A stretch of DNA of 37,868 nucleotides from contig NC_049988.1 of the NCBI RefSeq assembly GCF_000003815.2, forward strand, positions 15,784,553 to 15,822,420, written 5' to 3'. This DNA is from Branchiostoma floridae. Its lineage: Eukaryota; Chordata; Leptocardii; Amphioxiformes; Branchiostomatidae. The notes beneath the pieces are model-generated. The model was not told where the DNA came from and made no database searches. It was given only the letters and a program-made list of their open reading frames with translations. Positions 21,401 through 33,400 of the stretch are shown one piece after another (positions within the stretch are counted from its first letter, which is position 1; each line of letters opens with the position of its first letter). A program made the position numbers and the translations under genes.

Positions 21401-24400
21401 TGGGTAATGTGCTTCCTAATGATTTCAACATTATTCCATTGTACAATGGCATGTATCTTCATGTACCTTCAAAAGAGACATACTGTTCCAGCTGTCATAA
21501 TCAAGGCTTTTTAATGAATAATCTTGTGTTTTTTTAATCGCAGAACCCAGTGATCCCCAGCAACTTCAGATATCTGTGTAGCTGAATTCAGTTAATGCCA
21601 AGATTGTAAAGATCAGAGGTATACATGTACATGTAACTTCCATCCCTCTCCTAAATCACGTTTTCTTGTCATTTATGCAATAATTACTAAAAGTATGCAA
21701 TTTGAGTTGTCATTATCAAATTTTCAGTAGCAAGTTGCTGTATGAGCTCATATAGCTACATGTATCTATAGCTCAATTAAAGTTTAAGAAGTATGCCACA
21801 CTCAACGACATATTTGTTTCAGAATACTATTCATGACAACCTAGCATAAAAGAAAAACTTCCCTTTATGCCTTGTCCAAAGATAAAAGAAAGATTATTAA
21901 AAATGCTAAATGTTTCCAACAACTTCTGCTTACCTGAATTTTGCTGCTGAACAATATAAGGCTACTTACAGTACATTGTATTTCTATGTTTGCAGATCCA
22001 GAGATTTCAAAGCTTCCATTTTGTTGGAAAAGTGAACTGTTGCTCGGACTGTGAAGGATCAAACCAAACAGGTATGACTTTCAGCACTACTAATCTACAT
22101 GTACATGACTGTACAATGTGTACATACTTGTACACTTAGGCTAAAAAAACAGAACTACACTTAAGAAAGGACACTTTCCAAAATTCTGGATATAAAATGT
22201 TTCTTAACTTCTTATTCTATTAGGATCAGTGAGTACAGATTACGTCCACGTTACTGCTGTATATAGTTACCACACACTTTGAAAGACAGTTTGGGGCAGT
22301 AAAGTAATTTTCTGGCAAACCTTTTTACAGAAAAGATGCCAACTTGCCAAGAAATCATTAAATTCCTGTCACCTGGTCCAAATGTTTAATCTACTAAAAT
22401 GATGAAATAAAACCTGCAATCTATGACATGATTTTTGTAGAAGATATGTATTGTGGTGTATCATATTGATCTAATCTGTTTTGAACAGGTAACATGTCCA
22501 ACAAGGTGCAGAGGATGCTGGTTCTTCTACTGATCGTCCTGAAGGAAACTGAACTGACTGCAGCCTGCAGCAGCAGCTGTTCATCAGTCTGTGACTGCAG
22601 TGGGTTAGGCCTCAGCAGTGTTCCTCAGGACCTGCCTTCAAATATCACTACCCTTAGCCTGGCTAACAATAACCTCTCAACAATAGGGCAATATGACTTC
22701 TCCAGATATATGAGTTTGGAAATATTAGATCTCAAAGAGAATCATATCTCCCTGATTCACGACAGTGCATTCCACAACTTGACTATCTTAACTGAGATGG
22801 ACCTTCGTCAGAATCAATTGACAATCCTATCAGCTGATATTTTTGAGGCACTTGGTAACCTGAAGACCTTGTATCTTTCCTATAACAAATTGACCAACCT
22901 TTCCACTGACACATTTGAGGGAGTTCCTAACCTTCAGCATTTGTCTATTTACTCTAACCAATTGACCAGATTCCCAGCGAACATTTTTGTGGGGTTTGGT
23001 AACCTACGGTACTTGTATCTTTCGTCCAACAATTTGACCAACCTCTCAGCTGACATGTTTGAGGGTCTTGGAAACCTGCAGTACTTATCTCTTTACTCTA
23101 ACCAGCTGACCAGACTCCCAGCTGGCATATTTGTGGGACTTGGCAACCTGACAACCCTGTATCTTTCCTCTAACAAATTCACTAACCTCACAGCTGACAT
23201 ATTCGAAGGACTTGGTAACCTGAAAAACTTGTATCTCAACTCTAACCAGTTAATCAACCTCCCAGCTGACATGTTTGTGGACCTAAGTAACCTGCAGAAA
23301 TTCCATATACAAAAGGACCAGTTGACCAGTTTGTCTGCTGAAGTATTTGACATACTAGCTGCCATTGAGACTGTTAGAATTGAAGACAACCCCTGGCAGT
23401 GTGACTGCAGGATGCTTCCCTTCAAGCAAAAAATGAACGGTTCTTATGCATTTGAAAATGAGATCATATGTGCTGGACCTGGTAACTTCACAGGAAAAAG
23501 CTTACTACATGATGTAAATCCTGAAGATCTGACCTGTGAACCGACAACAACAGCCCACTCCACCCTTCTTACCTCATATCCTATTCTTCAGATGCAAACT
23601 TCAACATCAATGTCACCAGCATCCCCTAGTGACTCTACATCTAGCCTGTCTATGGTCCATACTTCTTCTCCTCTCAGTCCCTTTACTACAGGAAAATCTA
23701 CTTCAACACTACCAACAGTGCTGACAACCAATGCTGACTCCACTTCAGACCTGTCTGAAGCTACCACTTCTTCTGATCAATCCAAACAAACATTAGCAAT
23801 AACTGCATCTTCCTCAACAGCAGTAGCCAGTACATCTCTTGATAGAGAACACTTCCAGTCAACCATGACAGAAAGCAATGCTGCTCCTTCTTCTGAAGCA
23901 TTCTCTCTGACAGTCTTCCTCAGTGGCTTTCTTGGCGTAGTGGCTGGACTTTTCCTCTTGGGCATTGTCCTTTTTACATGGTACATGTACAAGAGAAGAA
24001 CAAGCAATCCTCTTGCAGGCCCAAATCCCAGTGTAGTGTTCAGAAACACAAACACCACAGCTTCTGTCACAATCAATGCTCACGACCAGACAATGCATGA
24101 CACTTCACACACAAATGAGGCTGAGTACAATAATGTACATGTACTAGGTATGCAATCAGGAAGACCACATACACGTACAGGCCATGGGGAAAATCTCTAC
24201 AGTGTGGAAAGAGGTTATCCACGTAAAGTTCCACCACCCTCCCTTCCCCATAGAAATGAAGCTGGTCAGCAGGTTTACTACCAGAATGAGTCAGTACAAG
24301 CACATGGTGCTGATACAACTGACAACCAATATGAACTTCTAAAGTGGAAGTAAACAATGATGATTGTGTTCAATTTGTGACTATGGTTTTACAGTGAAAG

Positions 24401-27400
24401 AACTTACTTGTGATTCATAACTTTCATACAATGTTGAGTGCATGTTGATGTTAAAGGGGCTATTATGATATTCTTTAAAATGAATGTGATATCACCATAC
24501 TAGTAACTGTAACTGTTATAGATGTTATGTCCCATTTTTTAAAAGAACTAGCTTGTTTGAATGGGTCAGCACAGTTGTACAATGGTAAAGGATATTGATA
24601 TAACAAATCAACATGAACCTCTGAAGTGAGAGTTAAGATTTATGGGATTTACCTTGTGACAGTTTTATGATGAAGGAACTAGATTGTTTGTGATTAATAC
24701 TATAGTAATAGCTTGTTACAAAATCAATTCCCTTAATTGCTCATGACATATATAATGATTTACTTGTAATAGTTATTAGTTGCTTTCATGAGGTACATGT
24801 ACATACCATTTCTGGGGAAAGAAATAACTTGTGTGTTTGAAATAGCCTTTAAATTTTGTAATAGAATAAGGAGTTTATCACTTTAAACTTTTATGCTGAC
24901 AAAGGAACAGCTTGCTGTGATGAGTATCTTTTTATAAACAATTCTAATGGTAAAAAGGGGAGTTTTAAGTAGCTTAGGGTACCATGAGTTTTAATTATGT
25001 TTAACTAGACTTGAATTGTATAAAATCAGTAGTATGTTCATGAACTTCAGTCATTGTGAAATATGTTTGTGGCAAACAGACTCCGCTTGGCTTGAAAGTT
25101 TTGGTAACAAGGTTAAATATGAATAAACCAGATGACCTGTCTTGTATTTCAGATCCTCATTTACATAGACAATGCAGGGATTTTGACCACTTTCATATTT
25201 CCTGGAAATGTCATCATTAATTTATTGCCGTTTCCTAGTCAAATGTACTTTACTGCATACATTTCGTAAAGTCTTTTTACAGTCACAACTTGCTCACCTC
25301 TCTCATTTCTGAAATTCTCCTCAAGCTCTTGTCCTGTGCTTCTGTTAGAGTGTTCTAGTGGAGGAGAAAGAAAACAAGCACAGTTGTTCACAAAACACAG
25401 TCAAACTTCAACATGTTACAGGGTATATTTGCTACCTACAAGAATGAAACATATGTCACAAAATATATTCACACTAATTTGCAGGCAAGGATAGGAAAGT
25501 AAAATGAAGTCAACATTTTAACGCATGACCAGTTTGTATCTAATGAGGGCATTGCATAACTGGCTCTCCAATTCAGCCTTACAATGTGTATTCTTCAAGT
25601 TCAAAAATGCAAACGTTTGAATACAAACTTTAGGGTATGTGTATTACAAATTATCAACCACCACCACCTTTTCACATTTAACCATCACCCAAGTGTGATA
25701 TAGAACCATACATGCGTTTTCCTCTATGGTTGAAAGCATGCACAACAAACAGTATTAATAAGACTGAAAGAAAACCTGTCATTATGTAGTGCATAGAACA
25801 TTAAAGACGAAGTGTTAACTTTGCAGCAGAAAATACAGAGATACTAGTACATGTATAAAGCATAAAGATAAGGCATTATAAGATTATTTAACAAATGTAC
25901 AGTGTTAAAAATTACTGTTCTACTAAAACAGACAAGCTTTTGAAACAAGAAAAAAACAGCCTTCAAACATAACTTTTAGTATAATGAGGACAGGGGACAA
26001 GATCAAAAACAGAATAAGGAAAGTGAGTTCCGTCTAAAAGTGTAGGTTAAAACACTGCAAAAAGTTCAAATACATTGTATGCGTAATGGTAATACACAGT
26101 TTAAAATAAACAATAATTCAAATCCCTTGCTTTGGTAATTGGATTGAGAAGGGTAAAGATGATTTTGTTAACTGTAAATCAGGGGGAAACGGGAAAAGGT
26201 TTTACTGGCTGGCTGTCTTAAGACTTGCATATGAAACATCACTATGGATAAATGCACCTACTCTGGTGTTTCTTCTCAAGAAAAGGTACAAATAAATATC
26301 TATTTCATACCTTGATCTTTTCCTTCTCTTTTTCTTGATCTCTGTAGGCAGATGCCATCTGAAGAGGAAAATAAAACTTGTTTTCAGCATTTCCTTCCAA
26401 GTTCAATTCTGAATTTTGACCCTTTAATTCTCCCAAGTCTTTCCCTTACCTGTTAGTGTTAGCCTTTTGACAATGATTCTAACATTTCCATAAATAATAA
26501 GATTTAAGATTTGTGCATGTGACATGTCTTATTATTATATCTAATATAAAGCCAAACATTACTTAAGTATTGTCAATATGAGTTTGATTTGTGTTTGGCA
26601 ATCTTTCAGAGCTACATGATTGTTGGTTAAGCAATTTCTTAGCTTGTCGCTGAAGGTTAGATATCCAAGTAATAATATACACCAAAAAGCAATTACACAA
26701 GCAACTGGATGTGATATTTGAAACAGTTGCCCTTTCAAAAATTTGAATATTTGTATAATTTTACATTTGGCTAATGTCTTACCTCGTTGTACTTGCCCCT
26801 GTAAGCAGTCATCATCTTCTCCATCTCCTTGAACCTTCGGTACAGCTCCTCCTTGTTCATGGTGCGGAGGCTGAAGGAGGCCTCCGAGTCGAGATCACTC
26901 TCCGCGTCCGAGGGCGCGTCGCGGTTCTTACGGCCAAACGGAAGGCTCTGGAACATCCCCGCCAGCGAGTTTATGGATTCACGGGACTCTGTGCGAGGCA
27001 GGGGCTGTTGAAGAAAAGATATTCAACTTTTCTTTCAAAAAAAGTCAAACCTGTAACGGGAGGTGCCCCAACACGGTACGCTTTTTCTTGCGCTCAAACT
27101 CATGGCGCTCCATCGCTAGTTGCCTGAGAGTGGTCAAAGTTTGATGACTGAATTTTTTACACATAGATTTGAACAACATACTTGAATAAGAAATGCATTC
27201 ATGTGGTTCATGAACCTTTCGTGCTGCGTGTTACAAGCGGCAAACACTGTGAGACAATTTCGTGTATGTAACCTTCCAATTTTGTGCTACGCTGGACAGT
27301 GTGCCTAACTCGGTACGCTTTTTTACATTTTGCTCTCTTCAGAAGTAAGTGGTAAATTTAAGTACACAGAAAAAAATTAATAGTATTATATTTTAGATTA

Positions 27401-30400
27401 CTTTTAACAGTAAAATCGTGACTGTATGTACTTTCTGTCTCATATGAGGAAGGCTGTACCTAGAACAATCCAGCTGATGTTTTTACGGACAATGGGCTGA
27501 ATGCACTGATTGTGAATGCCCGACTAAAAAAACCATTACGAAAAAACGACACCGCCAACATCAACAAAACTCTGTGTGATTATATGAAAATATCATATAC
27601 ATCTCTCTATCAAGTCTTATTTTCATAGACAGCACGAAACATTTGTTACAGTCAAATAAATCTTTGGAGCGTTCTTTTGTCTGCCACCTTCACGGCCACA
27701 CTCCCTTGGGAGTACAATGGTGGCAATGTTTATGTCGCTTCCTTTTGGTTGCTTTTCTTCTCAACAAACATTTGAAGACCCATATCCATAGTGTTTTATG
27801 GAGCTTTATTTGTGTGTATCATGGCAGTTGTGTGACTGCTTGGACGAGTTCGTATAGTTAGCGACACGAGCCGCCAATACGCAGAGGCCGGTGACCGCAA
27901 TGATTCAGCACTGTCAACATTACTGTTAGAATTCTGTTTTTAAAAAACATGAAGTAAATATGTTAAAGTATACTTGGAATGCAAATTAAAGCTGTGCACG
28001 GACTTGGTTTATTTACTTTTGTAATCAGCATAGTCAGTGGCAACAAACACGGTGTACTTATGGATAATAAGATCAGCAAAAAATCCGTACCGTCTTAGGA
28101 CGGGAACCGTCTTAGGGCGGCCCCCGTTACATGTACATGTGATCGGCTATAGTAAGCATAAGGACCACCTGGACATTGGTACACAGTCAAACCTGTACAA
28201 GTGACCATCTCTACATAAGGACTACATAGTCATTGACACACAGTCAAACCTGTAGTTGTGACTGGCTCTACAAAAGGACCACCAGACCATTGATATATAA
28301 CTATACAGTCAAACCTGTACAAGTAACCACCTCTACATAAGGACCAGCTGGCCACTGTGGTCACTTTTTGGTGGGCCGTTAGATAATTTTTGTCGTCGAC
28401 ACAAGCAATATGAATCCTAGGCCTGTCTAACACAGCTTTCTGACTCAATACTAAGAGACACATATATTCAAGTACCATGCATATGTAAACTATATATTCA
28501 TCATGTTGCATTTTCAATACATGAGAGTACAATTTAGTTACCTTTTCTGGCTGTGGAGTTGACTGTGCTGAGTGCTCGGCATCTGAGTCCACATCAGAAG
28601 CTCTCATCTGAGGTTTAAGTCAAGGAAAGAGTTTGGTTATACACATGTAATCAGGACAAGTAGAATAAATTGTGTGTTGGTTTATTCTGTCAAGGGCTGA
28701 CAGAATACTGCACCTTCATGCTAATTATGATATCTATGATTCTCTCTGCTTCATGTAATCAATAAAGCATTGGTACATGTAGCCAAACAGATACTTAAGT
28801 ATACTATGGACTAAACAAGTTCATTGTATACATAGTTGGTGACAGAAAACAGCACAGCAAAACACACACACACAGGTACAAACCAAGTCAATACACATAC
28901 ATAGACACACATGTAATGTTATGTAAGACAGTCTCAAACCAGCTTTTTTTATTTGCAGAGAAGTCAAAACGATAGGCCGATCTTTAATGTCCATCAGCAT
29001 CAGCAATTCAACCAAGGACAGCATAGTAATTAACAGTTTGAATATTAAGAGAGTGTCTGAATGTCCATAAAATATTTGCAGAATTCTTTTTGTATCAATG
29101 TTGCATTTCTATTATGACAGGGGTTGGTGGAACAGGCATCCTCTGTAGCAATTGCTAATGCAGGATATTCCATTCAAGATTTCATTTTAAGTAATTTCAC
29201 ACAAACATGATTTTATGGATGACACGATATTGGATATGATGGTGCATAAGAAAATATAATGTGTTCTGAGGTTGATCTTTAAGTTTAACATATATATGTA
29301 ACGTTAGGCGTACAGTTTCCTAACTCAATAACAATTTCTTTTATTTTGTAGCAGTAGTACTACTCGCAGTACAGTCAAGGTGCACTGTATGTACCAAAAG
29401 GAGCTTAACCCATTTTACTTTTACAGTTTTAGCCCAAATACATGTGTTCCGAAATGTATGAAATCATGTTTGTTGGCAGTGTATAGTCAAAGCTGTACAA
29501 GTGACTACCTCTACATTAGGACTACGTGGCACTTTTTGGTGGTTCCTTAGACAGTTTTCTTCTTGATACAAGCATATTAAGAATCCTGTCTATTGTTAGC
29601 CTGGTATCCAGCCATAATATAGCTCCCGGGTCTCTTCTCTCCTCTTCGTAATTGCGAAGAGGAGAGAAGAGACTCTGGAGCTATATTGTGGCTGGATACT
29701 AGGCCAGTCTATTGTGGCCATATAGACCAATTTCATTGCTTCCCTGAGTGCTTTTCTTGGGCAGTTTTGACTGTTATTGTACCACACAACACAATGAGCA
29801 CAGCACATAGCCAGTGAAAATAAACTGACCTTATGAGGGGGTAACATGTAGCTGTTGGACCCCTTTAGAGCAGTGAGAGAGGACAGAAGGTCAAGAGCAG
29901 CTGACCGCATGCTGCCATCGGCCGCGGGGGCTTTGTCAGACTGGACAGAGCAGTCCATGAACAAATACAGACATGCATAAAAATGGGTCAGACTTAGAGA
30001 CAAGGAAATACATTATATCTGTACATGAGCTTCAATGTTTGGCTGTAAAGGTAGGTGGGTGAGAGTGGTCCACACAAATATACACATGCAAGAGAAAAGG
30101 AAGAGATAGTGGGGTTTGTGACAGACCAAGGAGGTTCAATTTGAAAATAAACCTACTTGGATGGACAAAATGTTCTGGTTTCAATAAGTACATGTATATT
30201 GTCTTGTTACAACAAAATGAAATATCTAGAGACAAGTATAGGCCAGTCAGAAATACAGACATGAATACACGGGGTAGAGTCATTGATACACACATTTTAA
30301 CACCAAGATCATTTCTACTGTACATATTATATAGTATATCCATGTGATTTTATGGACAACCCTGATTTGTGACAACTTATCCTTGTGACAACTTGTACAG

Positions 30401-33400
30401 AATCAAGAATTTGTAATTTACACTGTCCATGTACAAAGATAGTATTATGTAATAATGGTCATGATCATAATACTGTTAAGATAGGAAAATGGCCTTCAAC
30501 ATCAATAAACTGAGAAAACTGTTTTCCCAAATTTTATTCTTCAAAGGATGCCATCCACAAAATCAGCTTTGTGTTGCCTAACCATATAGCCGCAGTACTA
30601 AAAGCTGGTATCTTAATCTCAAGCTAAAACTCAAGCTATCAATTCTATACTATAGACTATAGAAGCCACTTATTTCATACTATCGGTGTTAGCTCAAATC
30701 TAGTTTACTATTTGTATGGAGATTCTGACATTATGTTACAGTGGATTCCAATTATTCGTATTACGCCTTTTTGGATAATTCGGGTAATCGGATAGAATTA
30801 CAAAATCCCAAAACATTTGCCATTCATTCTATTGTTTAGAACATCGCAGAATTGGATAACCCACGGTCTCAAACTTCGGGTTTTTGGATAGAATTACGTC
30901 AGGTCACACAAATTAACAATTGTAAAATATGCCCTAAAACTTACAAAATGAGTCCAAAGGTAACTAGTAAATGTATGTATAAAGGCGTAAAGCCATGTAA
31001 AGGACCGTAAGAAAGTTACATTCCACAGAAAATCTAGCCAATAGCGCTGTGCTAGCGTGCGAACATTTGGAGTTAGGCGCCATTTTGTTAGGTTGCCGCA
31101 AGGCATGATGGGCGAACGTCATTGGAACGTCAACACGCTTTTGAGTTCATATTTCCCCTTCAGACAATGTCTAAACTTGGTTTACCCTACAAAAATGTGT
31201 TTTTTTCATATCCACTGTCTCATTAATTGAGCTGATTTCGGCTGCGCTACGTAGATTTACAACAACGCACGTAACGCAACAGGGGTGTGATTTCGCAATG
31301 ACCTATCTTGCGCATTGAATGGCGGGATATCTCAACCCACGCGCCGCCATTTTAAATGTTTTGAACGTGAATTTTTTCCGTCTTCCACCGCGAGAGACGT
31401 AAATTTCAGAGTAATTTGTGGACACAAGTTGTAGACAAGAAGGTGAAGAGTTTATCACTCTCCAATACCGTTGTTTTAACTTAAAATTATGAAAGTAACG
31501 TCATATTCTCCGGCATACGAGCGGAGCCATGTTCGTCTTTGTTTTGGCATGCCGCCAAATTGCCGACGCACGGCTGTGCGAGTCAAGCGTACTTTTCCAC
31601 ATGTGCATTTAGCCACTGATTTGAACTCTTTATTAGATCAAGCATCTCACAGAAATCGCACAGTATCGGAACATATGATTAAAGTTTTGTAAACGGAGTT
31701 CCGTATCGTTAGAGTGGTAACCTCTATGAGCGTCTGTGTGTTATGTTTGCGTATTGGTTTTCAAAACTACACCCCTCCCCAACCAATGCCGCTAAAGCTG
31801 GTCATATAGCCAACTTCGGACTCTAGAATAGGCCGGATAATTGGATAAAATGCCCAGACAAATAGGCGATACAATAAAGCGGATTCCACTGTACTATATA
31901 ATTGTAGGCATCCACATATTTCATTACTGCATGTTCTGTGTGAGGTACTAGTACGTCAATGAAGGTGAGACACCCAAGTAATAAAATACTCCAAATAGCA
32001 GTTATACTCAAGCAACTTGATATGATTTTGGTACCTTTAAGGACTGCGAGTTATTTTCCATAAAAGCCTTCTACAAATCACTCAACATTTATCAGCAGTA
32101 ATCTTACACCTAGCACTTTCAGTTTATTTTCACAGTGCCTACCTTGGTAGGAGTCTGGTCCAGCCTTCGAGGCGTCCCAGCTGACCATATCGCAGGTTTC
32201 CTGGCCAGGGGGGTGGCTGGGGACGCTGCATTAACGCTGGCGGGGGGAGTGTGACTTGGACTGTCCTGGAATAAAAGGAATATTGGAAAAATTATTAGTA
32301 CATTAAGCACAAGTTACTGGTGTATATGTATTGTGCATTTAAGATGGTGTTAAGAGTACAATGTAATTGATTCACATAGTATCAAGATCAGAATAGGATT
32401 GGATATCTTGGTATGTACACATGTAGCTAGTTCATTCTGGACCTGAAAAAAAAAAACAGCATGTGAAGTTGAGATGCAATGTTATGTCCAATACACGTCT
32501 ATAGCTAGAGAGATAAAATGAAAAAATGTTACAGTTCATCAGGTTCTGTGTGTTTCACTGTTGTAGGATTACCAATAGGCAATATTGCAGGCAATCATAC
32601 AGACCTGGAAGGAATGGGGGCTAGTAATTCTGGTTCAAAAGATTAGTGAGCAATAACTAGAATTCTGCCTGCACCAGTATTACTAGTAGTAGGCATACAC
32701 TGTGCCATAAAATCCTATACAACTGCTCGAGTAACTGCTACATTTGTATTTGGCATATCGTATAACCTGGCACATGACTGGGAGATACAGATAATAGAGG
32801 GAGGCAGTTTGCTCAGCGGCATAGTGCCCCAACGACCACCCCCAGTCAAGGGACCCGTAAGCGGTAAGTATTAGCTGGATGTTCTACCTTCATCAATGTG
32901 ATACAATCTATAAAATCATTATACTAGTTGAATCACATTCTGCACATCAACCAACCTCACCTCCAGGTCCCACAAGAGATGGGAAGTTTCAGACATCACA
33001 CCATATGTTTCCATGGCTCAAACAGTTCTACTGATCAGATACAGCCACTCACACTCACAGACCCTACACACACTGCTGGCAATGCAATCTATTTGATTAC
33101 TGCAAAACGGATTGATCGAATGGAATCACCGCCGCAAACAGGTGACGATTTCCTACGTAGTAAGGAGATTGAATGGAGCAGGACTTGATTAAGTACAGGA
33201 TTATATAGCTTCAACCACCTCCAACACAACATAATTTATAGTACTACCTTGGGGAAAATACCAAGTTGTCTTTGCTATATATTGTAGCTACATGTATTTA
33301 ACTGTTTATATTCTACAAGCACATTCAGTAAAATTTGTTTTACCAGCATATTTGGTTGACTTTTTTGCTGTACAGTCGAATAACTGTAATCGCTACGGCT

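Noticed and set aside
23093-24357. Minus-strand frames opposite the LRR gene
   Set aside because: Shadows of the plus-strand LRR gene. Their runs come from the complement of LRR repeats.
26202-26390. A separate 62-codon gene on the minus strand
   Set aside because: It is golgin exon 6 read in another frame (WHLPTEIKKKRRKR). The frame MASAYRDQEKEKEKIK fits splice phases and homology.
28821-29024. Additional golgin exon between exons 3 and 4
   Set aside because: The frame MLSLVELLMLMDIKDRPIVL has no acceptor at its start or convincing donor, and exons 3 and 4 already join in phase.
31489-31692. Plus-strand 67-codon frame inside the pogo-like element
   Set aside because: No DDE or helix-turn-helix motif, no similarity I recognise, and it lies in CpG-rich promoter-like sequence. 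Not supported as a gene.
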